Assembly (NCBI RefSeq): GCF_001613005.1
Contig: NZ_BDBN01000015.1
Location: forward strand, 1 to 64,000
From: Nocardia nova NBRC 15556
GTDB lineage: Bacteria > Actinomycetota > Actinomycetes > Mycobacteriales > Mycobacteriaceae
Length of the DNA: 64,000 nt
Reading direction: 5' to 3'
Positions within the stretch are counted from its first letter, which is position 1; every line of letters begins with the position of its first letter. The notes beneath the pieces are model-generated. The model had not been told where the DNA came from. It saw only the letters and a program-made list of their open reading frames with translations, and searched no databases. Below are positions 42,911-52,159 of the stretch, piece after piece. Position numbers and translations under genes: made by a program.

Positions 42911-43137
42911 GTCGCCCACTCTTCACTCTTGTCACTCCAGCAACAAGACCAACGGTACCCGAAGGAGTTGCCCGCGGTCCCACCTAGGCACCGACCGCAT
43001 CTTCCATGCTCAGCGACCACAATAGTGCCCGATCACCGACATCCGTTGCAGCCGGTCGGCGAAATCGGCGGACGTGTTCGGAAGCTTCCCCTTTCCTCCG
43101 ACAGCGAAACCCGGGGTGCATTTATGCGGAGTAATCT

Positions 43138-43153
43138 TGTAATCACAGTTACA
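43138..43153. promoter_or_regulatory. TGTAA-N6-TTACA inverted repeat, possible operator
   Basis: TGTAATCACAGTTACA is a perfect 5-bp inverted repeat with a 6-bp spacer, 27 bp before the ATG of the 194-residue gene. It lies in a 270-bp divergent gap shared with the PBP-like gene. Its closeness to the start suggests a site over the promoter or start of transcription. Confidence 0.5.
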
Positions 43154-43180
43154 TAGGAACTTCCGCAGTGAGGAAACATC

Positions 43181-43765
43181 ATGAGACACGGACACGGACG
43201 TGGATTCGGGCGGCCGGGGGGCTGGCAACAAGCGGATCTTCCGGACGCCGCCGACGCTCCGGACTGGTTCGCCGGAAGGTTGCCGAGCGAGTGGTTCAGC
43301 GGTCCGGCGACCATCGAAATCGACCGCGACGAGATTGTGGTGATCGGTGAACTGGCGCTGCCGGCACCCGAATCGAGCGAGGACGAGGAAGCCGGATCCG
43401 AACCGTCTCCCGCGACGGTGGACGGCCTGATCGCGCGCTTCCGCGAATCGACCCGGCCGGCACGCATGCAGATCGCCCAGGAGGCTCAGGCGCGCTACGG
43501 CCGCAATGTGGCCTGGGGCGTCTCGGTCAACGGGGAACGCACCCTGTTCACCCATCTCTCGGTGCCGGTGATGACGCGGCTGCGCCAGCCCGAACGCAAG
43601 GTGCTCGACACGCTCGTCGACGCCGGGGTCGCCCGCTCCCGCGCCGATGCGCTCGCCTGGACGGTGAAATTGGCCGGTAAGCACGCCGAGGAGTGGTTGG
43701 CGGAACTGCGGTCGGCGATGCGCAAGGTGGACGACCTGCGAGCCGAGGGGCCGCGCGGCCTGTGA
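43181..43765 (+). CDS. Conserved actinobacterial hypothetical protein, 194 aa
   Basis: A soluble protein of a family I recognise from many actinobacteria but cannot name by function. The N-terminus is His/Gly-rich ([14 protein letters not shown]), then [30 protein letters not shown]. The conserved C-terminal block is [61 protein letters not shown]. This last part is helical and resembles ribbon-helix-helix-type or DUF-type nucleic-acid proteins, which is only suggestive. The TGTAA-N6-TTACA repeat just upstream may be its control site. Confidence 0.72.
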   Translation: MRHGHGRGFGRPGGWQQADLPDAADAPDWFAGRLPSEWFSGPATIEIDRDEIVVIGELALPAPESSEDEEAGSEPSPATVDGLIARFRESTRPARMQIAQEAQARYGRNVAWGVSVNGERTLFTHLSVPVMTRLRQPERKVLDTLVDAGVARSRADALAWTVKLAGKHAEEWLAELRSAMRKVDDLRAEGPRGL

Positions 43766-43784
43766 CCGGGCTAGGGTACCGGTC

Positions 43785-44213
43785 ATGGCACCGATTCTCG
43801 TGCTCAACGGCCCGAATCTGAATATGCTCGGCACCCGCCAGCCCGAGGTCTACGGCTCGGACACCCTCGACGACGTGGTCGAGCTGTGCCGGGAGACCGC
43901 CGCCCGCTTCGATCGCGAGATCACCGCCTATCAATCCAATTCCGAAGGGGCGTTGATCGATCGGATCCACGCCGCGCGCGGGGTGGAAGCCGGGATCGTG
44001 ATCAATCCCGGCGGCCTGACCCACACCTCGGTCGCCCTGCGCGATGCCCTGGTGATTCCCGAGGTGCCGATCGTGGAGGTGCACATCTCGAATGTGCACG
44101 CACGCGAGGAATTCCGGCACCATTCCTACATTTCGCCGATCGCCACCGCGGTGATCGCCGGGATGGGGATCCGGGGCTACGCGGCGGCGATCGAATTCCT
44201 CTGCACCCGTTGA
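43785..44213 (+). CDS. aroQ: Type II 3-dehydroquinate dehydratase
   Basis: A 142-residue enzyme of the shikimate pathway that dehydrates 3-dehydroquinate to 3-dehydroshikimate. The start [18 protein letters not shown] shows the catalytic R18 and Y23. [17 protein letters not shown], and [17 protein letters not shown] with the acid His, complete the active site. The length is normal. It is isolated from other aro genes here and ends eight bases from the convergent imine reductase gene. Confidence 0.96.
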   Translation: MAPILVLNGPNLNMLGTRQPEVYGSDTLDDVVELCRETAARFDREITAYQSNSEGALIDRIHAARGVEAGIVINPGGLTHTSVALRDALVIPEVPIVEVHISNVHAREEFRHHSYISPIATAVIAGMGIRGYAAAIEFLCTR

Positions 44214-44220
44214 CTTTCGC

Positions 44221-45078
44221 TCAGGCTCCGTCGCGCAGTAGCCGGTACATCGGCAGTCCGGCGCCGGCGGCGACCACCTTCTCCCACAGCTCCCGCACGG
44301 TATGCGACAGCGTGGCGTCCACCCCCACCTCCGCGCTGGTCTCGACGACATGGGCCGCACCCGCCACCATCATCCGGGCGGCCGCGTCGTCACCCCAGCC
44401 GCCGGACTTCGCGGCGGTGGCGTATTCGGCCATGAAGAAGGGGAACGCCTCGGCGGAGCGTTGCGCGAAGGGCAGGAAGCGGTCGATGTCGTGCCCGGCG
44501 CGTTCGACGACGGCCAGGGCCTGGTTGTAGCCGATCAGCCAGGGATGGAACAGCGTGAGCAGAGCCTGGTAGAACAACTGCGCCAGCCCGTCGTCGGCGC
44601 CGAGGTACTCCGGTGCGCTGAGTGGGCGCAGCAGGTCGGCATGGGCGTCGAAGACCTCGCGTGGACCGCTGTAGAAGATGTAGGACGCCGGATGGGTGAT
44701 GTTGTCGCCGGCCGACATGAACCCGCCGGACAGGAACCGCGCCCCGTGCGAGCGCACCCATCGGGCGCCCGCGCGGGTGCGCTCCGGCGAATCGGAGGAC
44801 AGATTCACGATCACCCTGTCCCGCAACCGTTCCGGAGCCCGGCCCAGGACGTCGTACATGGCGGCGTAGTCGGTGAGGCTCAGGATGATCACCTCGTTGC
44901 GCTCGAGCGCGTCGGCCACCGACTCGGCGCGCCGGGCGCCCAGTTCCGCCATGGCCTCGGCTTTGTCGGCGCTGCGATTCCAGACCGTCACCTCGGTGCC
45001 GGCGGCCAGCAGCACGCGCACGATCGCCCGGCCCATCGGGCCCAGCCCGATCACCGTGACGGAGGAACGTTCGGACAT
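44221..45078 (-). CDS. Imine reductase-like NAD(P)-dependent oxidoreductase
   Basis: A 285-residue protein of the 6-phosphogluconate-dehydrogenase/beta-hydroxyacid-dehydrogenase superfamily. The Rossmann loop is VTVIGLGPMGRAIVRVLL, with WNRSADKA favouring NADPH. The C-terminal helical domain contains the long LFYQALLTLFHPWLIGYNQAL helix of the imine reductase group. Natural substrates of these enzymes are usually unknown cyclic imines. It is divergent from an HxlR regulator, and the gap holds paired repeats, so local regulation is likely. Confidence 0.82.
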   Translation of the reverse strand: MSERSSVTVIGLGPMGRAIVRVLLAAGTEVTVWNRSADKAEAMAELGARRAESVADALERNEVIILSLTDYAAMYDVLGRAPERLRDRVIVNLSSDSPERTRAGARWVRSHGARFLSGGFMSAGDNITHPASYIFYSGPREVFDAHADLLRPLSAPEYLGADDGLAQLFYQALLTLFHPWLIGYNQALAVVERAGHDIDRFLPFAQRSAEAFPFFMAEYATAAKSGGWGDDAAARMMVAGAAHVVETSAEVGVDATLSHTVRELWEKVVAAGAGLPMYRLLRDGA

Positions 45079-45096
45079 GGTGTACTCCTTGGTGTT

Positions 45097-45193
45097 TCGA
45101 AGTTCTTCCGATCGGCGCCGGATTCGATCGTCACCGGGATCCGCGTCCGGGGCAATAACGCACGTCGACGTGCGGTTGCTTACCTCGAAGTTC
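45097..45193. promoter_or_regulatory. Paired TCGAAGTTC repeats and 16-bp palindrome (HxlR operator region)
   Basis: Two direct copies of TCGAAGTTC (45097-45105 and 45185-45193) lie near each end of the divergent gap, one by each gene. Between them is the perfect 16-bp palindrome CGCACGTCGACGTGCG (45159-45174). The layout suits a dimeric HxlR protein that controls both the reductase and its own gene. Confidence 0.6.
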
Positions 45194-45215
45194 GAAAAAT
45201 GGTCAGGAGGCCGAG

Positions 45216-45563
45216 ATGGCGAACGACAGTGATGCAGATCACTCGGTATGTGGGATGTCGGTGGCCATCGACGTGGTCGGCGGCAAGTGGAAACTGCACC
45301 TGATGTGGGTGCTGGGCGAGGGCCCGCAGCGTTTCGGCCGCATTCGTGCCCTGCTGCCCGGGGTGAGCGAGAAGGTGCTCACCGAGAATCTCCGCCATCT
45401 GGAATCCCACGGCGTGGTCCGCCGGGAGGTGTTCCCCGAAATTCCTCCGCGCGTGGAATATTCGCTCACTCCCTCGGGGATCGACTTGGCCGCGGCCCTG
45501 CGCCCGCTCGAGCAGTGGGGTGAACGGCGCCGCGACGGACTGCTCGACACCGCGACGGCATGA
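45216..45563 (+). CDS. HxlR-family transcriptional regulator
   Basis: A 115-residue winged-helix protein. The family opening CGMSVAIDVVGGKWKLHLMWVLGEGPQRFGRIRALLPGVSEKVLTENLRHLESHGVVRREVFPEIPPRVEYSLT is nearly complete, with a lone Cys near residue 11 that could sense electrophiles. ATG 45216 follows AGGAGG-like bases. It likely represses or activates the divergent reductase. Confidence 0.92.
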   Translation: MANDSDADHSVCGMSVAIDVVGGKWKLHLMWVLGEGPQRFGRIRALLPGVSEKVLTENLRHLESHGVVRREVFPEIPPRVEYSLTPSGIDLAAALRPLEQWGERRRDGLLDTATA

Positions 45564-45570
45564 GGGCGGG

Positions 45571-46722
45571 TCAGCCCAGGTAGTCGCGCGCTATCCGGGC
45601 ACCGACTTCTTCGAGCAGGCGGGCGGCCTCGGCGATCGAGCGAACCGGATCGGATTCGAGGTCGCTCAGCGGATAGCAGCGGGCGAAGCCCGCGGCGCGC
45701 AGTCGCTCCGGGCTCAGCGCACAGCGTCCGGCGACGGCGACCACCGGCACACCCGCGGCGGCCGCAGCGACTCCGGCGGGCGCCTTCCCGCGCAACGTCT
45801 GCTCGTCCATCGCCCCCTCGCCGGTGACCACCAACTCCGCGTCCCGGACCCGACCGGCGAAATCGATCAGCTCGAGAATCACCTCGATCCCGGACCGCTG
45901 CCGCGCCCCGAGCACCGCCATGGCCCCGAATCCGGTACCCCCCGCGGCGCCCGCCCCGGGATGCCCGGCCAGGCCGGCGCCGGGCTGATGCCCCTCCCCC
46001 GTCCCGAACGCGCGACCGCTCGCGTCGACCAGATGCGCCCAATGCGCCAGGATCGCTTCGAGTTCGGCGCATTGCCGCGGGGAAGCACCCTTCTGAGGCG
46101 CGAAAACCGCTGCCGCGCCGTCCGGTCCGAGCAGCGGGTTGTCGACGTCCCCGGCGAGTACGAAGGCCGCATCCCGGACGGCCGGGTGCAGATCGGAGTG
46201 GTCGAGGCGTCGTGCGCGCGCCAGTGCCGCTGCCCCCGAACCGATTTCGACGCCGTCCTCGTCGAGGATGTGCAGCCCGAGCGCTTGCAGCATGCCCGCG
46301 CCGCCATCGGTGGACGCGCTGCCGCCCAGTCCGAGCACGACCTCCCGAATGCCGTGGTCCAGGGCGTGGCGGATCAGCACCCCGAGCCCGTACGTGCCCG
46401 CACCCATCGGATCGGTTCGGCCGCTGGGCAATTCGACCAATCCGACCGCTGCGGCCAATTCGACCACGGCCGTATTCCCGCGCACCGCGTAGCTCGCCGA
46501 ATGCGGCGCACCCGTCGGCCCGACGGTGTCGACCGGTACCCGCTCCCACCCGGCGGCGACGAAGGCGTCGACGGTGCCGTCGCCGCCATCGGCCACCGGC
46601 ACCTGCTGAATCTCGGCGTCCGGCGCCACGCGCGCGATTCCGGCCGCGAGCGCCGCGGCCACCCCCGGCGCCGCCAGCGACCCTTTGAACTTGTCCGGCG
46701 CCACCACTACCCGCCGCGCCAT
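45571..46722 (-). CDS. glxK: Glycerate kinase
   Basis: A 383-residue type I glycerate kinase that phosphorylates D-glycerate with ATP. Conserved blocks are VVVAPDKFKGSLAAPGVAAALAAGI, PVADGGDGTVDA, LGLGGSASTDGGAGMLQALG and VVTGEGAMDEQTLRGKAP. ATG 46722 is selected by homology. The GGAGG site is 12 bases upstream, a little far. The frame continues to 46824 without a good start. It is convergent with hxlR and has no glycolate/glyoxylate genes next to it. Confidence 0.92.
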   Translation of the reverse strand: MARRVVVAPDKFKGSLAAPGVAAALAAGIARVAPDAEIQQVPVADGGDGTVDAFVAAGWERVPVDTVGPTGAPHSASYAVRGNTAVVELAAAVGLVELPSGRTDPMGAGTYGLGVLIRHALDHGIREVVLGLGGSASTDGGAGMLQALGLHILDEDGVEIGSGAAALARARRLDHSDLHPAVRDAAFVLAGDVDNPLLGPDGAAAVFAPQKGASPRQCAELEAILAHWAHLVDASGRAFGTGEGHQPGAGLAGHPGAGAAGGTGFGAMAVLGARQRSGIEVILELIDFAGRVRDAELVVTGEGAMDEQTLRGKAPAGVAAAAAGVPVVAVAGRCALSPERLRAAGFARCYPLSDLESDPVRSIAEAARLLEEVGARIARDYLG

Positions 46723-46820
46723 CGCAACCCCATTCCTCCGGAGAGATCGAACTCCGGTCACCGTACTGCGCCGCTCAGCCGGGGGCCGACGCCCCGGCCG
46801 CCACACCGGTGACCGTGGCG

Positions 46821-48380
46821 TCACGGCATGGGCGCCTGATCCACGTGATCGATGTTCACCTCGCCGGTACGCAGGTACCGGATCACGGCGTCGTCGAGCG
46901 GAGCGTTACCGCGACCGAAGGTGCCGTGGTCGCCACCGTCGACGCTGATCAGATGTCCGTGCAGGGCCGCCGCCATCGCGGGACCGCCGGGGTACGCGGT
47001 CACCGCGTCGTTGCGACTCTGCAGTATCAGCGGCGCGGTGGCCAGGCCGTGGTCGGCGATCGGCGTCGGCTTGGTCACGGGATCCCAGTCGGCGCAGGCC
47101 AATCCGCTGCGTACCAGATCGGCGCGGGCGTCGAGGGCGTTGCCGCCGGAAGCGACGATGGCGGCCGCCGAACCGATGGCGTCCCACCGGGCCGGCACCG
47201 CGTTCTCGTTGCAGGTGATCGCGGAGAACACCGCCTGGCCGGTCGGGTCGGTGCTCGCCACGCCCGCGATCGCGCGCATCCGCCGCAGATCGCCGGGTTG
47301 CGCATTCGCCTCGGCCATCGCCTGCGCCAGACTCGGCCAGAAGCCGCGGGCGTAGGCGGCCACGGTGGTCGCCGATACCAACGGCACCTGGGCCGACATG
47401 CCGCCGGAGGTCAACGCGCGCACCAAATTCTGGGCCTTGCCCATTTCCTCGGCGCCGGCGTTCACGCCCGCGCGTGCCACGGCCGGCAGCGGTGCGGGCA
47501 GCTCGCGCGGCAGGTCGGCCGCCGACACCGGGGGCGGGGTCAGGTTGGCGTACCAGCCGCCGCCCTGTGCCGACACCAGCCGCACCCAGGTCTCGTACAC
47601 CCGCAGCGCCGAATCGCCCAGGTGATAGACATTGTCGTGCTGGGCGATCCAGCCGAACAGGTCGTCGAGCCGCTGTTTCCCCGCGAGCTGCTGCTGTGCG
47701 AACTGTTCGGTCCACACCCACTGCGGGTCGACATTCGAGTCCAGCACCATCCGGTCGACATGCTGCGGGAACAGCGACGCGTAGACCGCGCCCAGATAGG
47801 TCCCGTAGGAGATGCCGAGGAAGTCGATGCGCTCCAGCCCCAGCGCCGCGCGCACCGCATCCATATCGCGGGCCGTGGTCTCGGTGGTGATGGTCCGCAG
47901 GTAGCCGGGCTGGGCGGCGTCACATGCCTTCCGCAGTGATTCGCGCTCGTGGTCACCGTCCTGCGCGATCTCGGCCCCGCAGGTCAGCGGGGTCGACCAG
48001 CGCAGTCCGCGCGGCTGTACGGCCACCAGGTCGTAGTGCTCGACCAGTTCCTTCGGCAGTTGGGCCAGCCGGACGCCCCAGTAGTCGAGGGCGTCCGCAC
48101 CGGGTCCGCCCGGATTGGCGAAGAGAGTGCCGTAACGCTGCCCGCTCGCGCGAATTCGGCTGACGGTCACCGCGATTCGCGAACCGTCCGGTGCGGCGTA
48201 GTCCCTCGGCACCGAGATGGACGCGCAGCGCGTCGGCCGCCCGTCGCCGACGGAGCCGGCCGGGCACGTCCCGAAATCCGGCTCGGCATGCGCGGTCGCC
48301 GGCGCCAGCGCGGCGAGCACCGCCGTCAGTACCGCAACGGTGGCCGATCGCGCCGCCACAGGTAGTCCCCGTCGTCCCAT
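46821..48380 (-). CDS. Secreted alpha/beta hydrolase, tripeptidyl-aminopeptidase-like
   Basis: A 519-residue exported hydrolase. ATG 48380 follows GGGGAGG by nine bases. The signal peptide MGRRGLPVAARSATVAVLT...TAHAEP predicts cleavage near residue 33. The oxyanion region is FANPGGPGADALDYWG. The nucleophile elbow is LGISYGTYLG. The C-terminal TAP-like domain provides the His region (VDGGDHGTFGRGN) and the Asp strand (PLILQSRNDAVTAYPGG). Members cleave short peptides from the N-terminus or act as esterases outside the membrane. The longer open frame to 49133 is not coding. Confidence 0.88.
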   Translation of the reverse strand: MGRRGLPVAARSATVAVLTAVLAALAPATAHAEPDFGTCPAGSVGDGRPTRCASISVPRDYAAPDGSRIAVTVSRIRASGQRYGTLFANPGGPGADALDYWGVRLAQLPKELVEHYDLVAVQPRGLRWSTPLTCGAEIAQDGDHERESLRKACDAAQPGYLRTITTETTARDMDAVRAALGLERIDFLGISYGTYLGAVYASLFPQHVDRMVLDSNVDPQWVWTEQFAQQQLAGKQRLDDLFGWIAQHDNVYHLGDSALRVYETWVRLVSAQGGGWYANLTPPPVSAADLPRELPAPLPAVARAGVNAGAEEMGKAQNLVRALTSGGMSAQVPLVSATTVAAYARGFWPSLAQAMAEANAQPGDLRRMRAIAGVASTDPTGQAVFSAITCNENAVPARWDAIGSAAAIVASGGNALDARADLVRSGLACADWDPVTKPTPIADHGLATAPLILQSRNDAVTAYPGGPAMAAALHGHLISVDGGDHGTFGRGNAPLDDAVIRYLRTGEVNIDHVDQAPMP

Positions 48381-48559
48381 CCGCGCCGCCTCCCCGTCCG
48401 GCCGGTCGACGGCCGTCGCCGCATCGAGCATCCGACCACTCGAGCCCCTGCATTGTCGCCAGCCGCGCCGGGTGCGACAACTCGAACCACGTCCGACACG
48501 GGGAAGGATGTCGGCGTAGCCGCGCACCGTCGGCGATCGACACGCTCTAGGCTCAGCGA

Positions 48560-48889
48560 ATGACGCAGGGTGCGCAGCAGAACATCGAGATTCGAGACAA
48601 CTCACAGCTCGACCGATTCGAACTGTATGTCGACGGACAGCACGCCGGGGTGGCCGCCTATCAGGACACCGCCTCCGAGCGCGCCTTCGTGCACACCGAG
48701 ATCTATCCGCAGTTCGAGGGCCAGGGCTACGGCCGTCTGCTGGTGCAGGGTGCGCTCGACCGGACCGTGGAACAGGGCTACGGCATCCTGCCGCTGTGCG
48801 CGATGGTGCACCACTTCGTCGAATCCCGGCCGCGCTATCTGGCGACGGTGCCGCAATGGGCGCGGGAACGATTCGGCCTGCCGCAGTAG
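48560..48889 (+). CDS. GNAT-type (YjdJ-like) acetyltransferase
   Basis: A 109-residue minimal GNAT-fold protein of the GCN5-related (PF14542-like) type. The acetyl-CoA loop is shortened: FVHTEIYPQFEGQGYGRLLVQGALD, where QGYGRLL replaces the Q/R-x2-G-x-G/A motif. The C-terminal AMVHHFVESRPRYLA is typical. Substrate is unknown. It is divergent from the secreted hydrolase. Confidence 0.87.
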   Translation: MTQGAQQNIEIRDNSQLDRFELYVDGQHAGVAAYQDTASERAFVHTEIYPQFEGQGYGRLLVQGALDRTVEQGYGILPLCAMVHHFVESRPRYLATVPQWARERFGLPQ

Positions 48890-48974
48890 CCGGCGGGCAC
48901 ATCGGGGTGGGCGCTTCGGAACCGAACCGCGAATCACGCACCACTAAACACAGCGCGCGCCCCGCGACGGTGCG

Positions 48975-49601
48975 ATGATGACTAGCGTGGCACGCGCAGA
49001 GGAACACGGCGACCGCCCGAGACGTGAATCCCGGTACGAGGAACAGGCGGTGCGGCCCGGCACCTTGCTGGTCTCGGCAACGGAGCTGGTCGAGCCCACT
49101 TTCCGGCGCACCGTGATCTACATCGTCGAACACAACGATGCGGGCAGTCTCGGTGTCGTCCTGAACCGCCCGAGCGAAACCGCGGTGCAGGACGTGCTAC
49201 CACGCTGGGCCGATCTCGCGGCCGGGCCCCGCACGCTGTACGTGGGCGGGCCGGTGAAGCGCGATTCGGCACTGTGTCTGACCACGGTCCGCGTCGGTGC
49301 CTCGATCGATGGCATTCGCGGGCTGCGCCGCGTGGACGGTCGCGTGGCGCTGCTCGATCTGGACTCCGACCCCGATTCGATCGCACCGCTGGTCGAGGGC
49401 ATCCGCATCTTCGCCGGCTATGCCGGATGGACCTTCGGTCAGCTGGAGGGCGAACTGGAACGCGGGGACTGGATCGTGTTGTCGGCGTTGCCGTCGGATC
49501 CGTTGGCGGGACGCACCGATCTGTGGGCGCACGTGTTGCGCCGGCAGCCGCTGCCGCTGTCGCTACTGGCGACACACCCCATCGAACTAGAACGCAATTG
49601 A
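48975..49601 (+). CDS. YqgE/AlgH family protein (UPF0301)
   Basis: A 208-residue protein with the family opening RPGTLLVSATELVEPTFRRTVIYIVEHNDAGSLGVVLNRPS and the core FAGYAGWTFGQLEGELERGDWIVLSA. It is close to Rv0038. Biochemical function is unsettled. The start could be ATG 48975, ATG 48978 or GTG 48987. It is cytoplasmic and precedes the sigma-factor gene. Confidence 0.9.
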   Translation: MMTSVARAEEHGDRPRRESRYEEQAVRPGTLLVSATELVEPTFRRTVIYIVEHNDAGSLGVVLNRPSETAVQDVLPRWADLAAGPRTLYVGGPVKRDSALCLTTVRVGASIDGIRGLRRVDGRVALLDLDSDPDSIAPLVEGIRIFAGYAGWTFGQLEGELERGDWIVLSALPSDPLAGRTDLWAHVLRRQPLPLSLLATHPIELERN

Positions 49602-49673
49602 TTACGTATCCACGGAGTGTGGTCCCCCAACGCTCGCCTCGACCGAGGCGGCGGATACGCCCGGTCGGCAGCC

Positions 49674-50210
49674 ATGTCTGACTCCGCGATCCCCCCCGTC
49701 GACGCGGCGCCCTCCCGGGCGCATTTGTTGCGGGTGCTCTACGACGAACACGCACCGACGCTGTGGCGGTACACCTACAGCCTGGTCGGCGATGCCGGAC
49801 GGGCCGAGGACATCGTGCAGGAGACGTTGTTGCGGGCCTGGCAGCGTCCGCAGGTCCTCGACCAGTCGACGGCCTCGGCGCGGGCGTGGTTGTTCACAGT
49901 GGCCAGGCATCTCGCGGTCGACGAATTCCGCAGTGCGCGGCATCGGCGCGAGTACGGCACCGACACGCCGCCCGAACAGGCGGCTCCGGACGAGGCGGAA
50001 CGCGCAGTGGACAGTTGGGTGATCACCGACGCGCTGGCTCGGCTCAGCTCCGATCACCGCGAGGTGATCGTGCGGGCCTACTATCGCGGACTGTCGACAC
50101 ACCAGATAGCGAACGAATTGGCGATTCCCGAGGGCACTGTCAAATCCCGGATGCACTACGGGATGCGAGCGTTGCGTTCGGCCCTACAGGAGATGGGGGT
50201 GACGAAATGA
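49674..50210 (+). CDS. sigL: ECF RNA polymerase sigma factor, SigL-like
   Basis: A 178-residue ECF sigma factor. Region 2 is LYDEHAPTLWRYTYSLVGDAGRAEDIVQETLLRAWQRP with ARAWLFTVARHLAVDEFR. Region 4 is LSSDHREVIVRAYYRGLSTHQIANELAIPEGTVKSRMHYGMRAL. It closely resembles M. tuberculosis SigL, including its ending ALQEMGVTK. ATG 49674 is preferred over an upstream TG-type start at 49617. The stop overlaps the anti-sigma gene (ATGA), the normal coupling for this pair. Confidence 0.9.
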   Translation: MSDSAIPPVDAAPSRAHLLRVLYDEHAPTLWRYTYSLVGDAGRAEDIVQETLLRAWQRPQVLDQSTASARAWLFTVARHLAVDEFRSARHRREYGTDTPPEQAAPDEAERAVDSWVITDALARLSSDHREVIVRAYYRGLSTHQIANELAIPEGTVKSRMHYGMRALRSALQEMGVTK

Positions 50211-51114
50211 CATCGGCCGACACCGCGTCACACGACGACTATGCGACCTGGGATGCACCGTATGTGCTCGGCGCCCTCGCTCCCGACCAGCGGCTCGAAT
50301 ACGAGGCGCATCTGTCCGAATGCGCCGAATGCAGGCTCGCCATCACGGACCTGTCGGGCTTGCCGGGACTGCTCAGCCACATTCCCGGTGACGTCGCTCT
50401 CTCGCTGATCGACGACGGGGCCGCCGCAGACCATGCCGGCAGTTTCGGCGACGCCGGGTTCGACGCCCTGCTGAACCGGGTGCGCGCGAGCGAAGCCACC
50501 ACCGGCGGCGCCCGGATACTGCCCTTCGAAGCGCACGGCAGCGGCCCGGCCACCGAGACGGGCACGACCGCACCCGACGCGGGCACTTCGGCGGTCCGCG
50601 AAACCCCCGCCGAAGACCGGCGCACCGAGCCGGAGCAGCCCCCCGCCTCGCTGGCAGCGGCGCGCGAGCGCAAGCGCAGCCGCAGCGGTCCTAGCTCGCC
50701 CTGGCCGGTGCGGTGGCCGCCGCCGCGGCCGCGGTCGCCATCACCATCCCGATCACCGTCGCGCACACCCAGCACAACAATCCGCCCACCGCCGAGCAGG
50801 TGGTCACGGAGCGGCAGATGGATCAGGTGATTCCGTCTCCGATCACCGCGAACTTCACTCTCACACAGCTGAATTCCGGTACGCGGGTGAACATGTCGTG
50901 CAACTACGCGCCGTCGGATACCGATTACACCTGGGACGGCGCGCTGTGGGTGGTGCACACCGACGGCACGCAGTCGATGGTGGCGCAGTGGTCGGCTCAT
51001 CCCGGCCAGACGGTGACCGCGGACGGCATCACCTCGGCCCCGGCGGACAAGATCCAATCGGTCGAAATACGTTCGAGCACAACCAACCAGGTGTTCCTGC
51101 GCGCAACGGTGTGA
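50207..51114 (+). pseudogene. rslA: Anti-sigma factor RslA-like, frameshifted
   Basis: The first frame from ATG 50207 encodes a zinc anti-sigma domain with H-x3-C-x2-C in EAHLSECAECRLAI, then an acidic linker ending ERKRSRSGP. Near 50690-50695 the frame is lost. The expected membrane helix LALAGAVAAAAAAVAITIPI and the extracytoplasmic domain to TTNQVFLRATV continue in the +1-shifted frame to 51114. That second frame has a TAG at 50692-50694, directly before the helix. One missing base there would restore a single ~300-residue protein. As read, translation ends at 50830 in a Pro/Arg/Ser-rich false tail without a membrane anchor. Sequencing error is possible. Confidence 0.75.
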
Positions 51115-51124
51115 GCGGCCGCCG

Positions 51125-52159
51125 TCAGCCGATCCGCCGGGAAACGATATCGCCGTCCACCGCGATTTCGCCGGCGATATCGGATTTCCACCGGCGCGCG
51201 GCCCGCCGCAATGCCCGCGCGTCGGAATATCCGAGTCGCGACGCCAGGGCGGATTGGGTCGTCGTCTCGGCGAGGGTGCCGGCGACGGCCCGCCGCGCCC
51301 GATCGAGTTCCCGCCGCCAGCTCGTTCCGGATTCGGCCAGGCGGCGCTGCAGTGTCCGGGGACTCACGGCGAGCCGGCGGGCTACCGTCTCGAGCGTCGC
51401 ATCCCGTTCGGGCAGCGCCTTGGCCAGGGCGCGCTGCACGCGATCCGGCCAGGTCGGCTCGCACAGCAGCGGCGTCGCGATCATCGTGGCATAGCGCCGG
51501 ACGATCTGCGCCAGTGCGGGATCGGCGGTCGGCAGCGGCAGGTGTAGATCGGCTGTGCGCAGCGTCAGGGTGTCGGCCGGTGCGTCGAAGTCGATGCGCG
51601 CGGTACCGAACGCTTCGGCGAAGGCCCGGTGCGAACGAGGCGGGCTCTGCCGCAATGTGATCCGCGACGGTGACACCGATCGGCCGCTCCCGAGCCGGAT
51701 ACGGGCCACGGTGCTGGCGAACGAGGCCTGCACGGTGAGTTCGGCACCGCGACCGTCGCCCTCCAGTAGTTCCAGCCCCAGGGTCTGTTCACCGCGCAAT
51801 TCGTCGGTGGTCACCGTGTAGCGGTGGTTGGTCGCCATGGCGGTACCGGTGCGCCGGACGGTGGCCAGCCCCTCACCGACCGTCGCGGCGGTACTGAACA
51901 GGTAATCGAAGATGCCGTGCTTACCCAGGTGGTAGGTCGTGCTGATGCGCAACGCGCTGTCCGGGGACGGCTGACGGAATTCGGCGCGTTCCCACAGGCG
52001 CAGATAGGCACCGCTGGTGACCATGCCGTATTCGCTCGTCAAAACGCTCTCGGGAACTCCGGAGTCGCGCAAGAGCGCGCGAATATCGAGTCCCTCCGCC
52101 GCGGTTTTCAGTACACAACGGACAATTACCGCGTTATACGCAGGAACGGACTTGTCCAC
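51125..52159 (-). CDS. AraC-family regulator (Arabinose_bd / OruR type)
   Basis: A 344-residue regulator. The N-terminal ~210 residues match the Arabinose_bd-like domain of this subgroup (LRLWERAEFRQPSPDSALRISTTYHLGKHGIFDYLFSTAATVGE). The C-terminal DNA-binding domain has ATLETVARRLAVSPRTLQRRLAESGTSWRRELDRAR and a second helix-turn-helix TTQSALASRLGYSDARALRRAARRW. The start at GTG 52159 directly abuts GGGGGA, which is atypically close. It is divergent from ubiX-ubiD across 99 bp, so it is the likely regulator of that decarboxylase. Confidence 0.87.
   Translation of the reverse strand: MDKSVPAYNAVIVRCVLKTAAEGLDIRALLRDSGVPESVLTSEYGMVTSGAYLRLWERAEFRQPSPDSALRISTTYHLGKHGIFDYLFSTAATVGEGLATVRRTGTAMATNHRYTVTTDELRGEQTLGLELLEGDGRGAELTVQASFASTVARIRLGSGRSVSPSRITLRQSPPRSHRAFAEAFGTARIDFDAPADTLTLRTADLHLPLPTADPALAQIVRRYATMIATPLLCEPTWPDRVQRALAKALPERDATLETVARRLAVSPRTLQRRLAESGTSWRRELDRARRAVAGTLAETTTQSALASRLGYSDARALRRAARRWKSDIAGEIAVDGDIVSRRIG

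Noticed and set aside
46821-49133. Long version of the hydrolase gene (770 residues)
   Set aside because: A signal peptide and ribosome site at 48380 fix the real start; the upstream part runs antisense through the GNAT gene.
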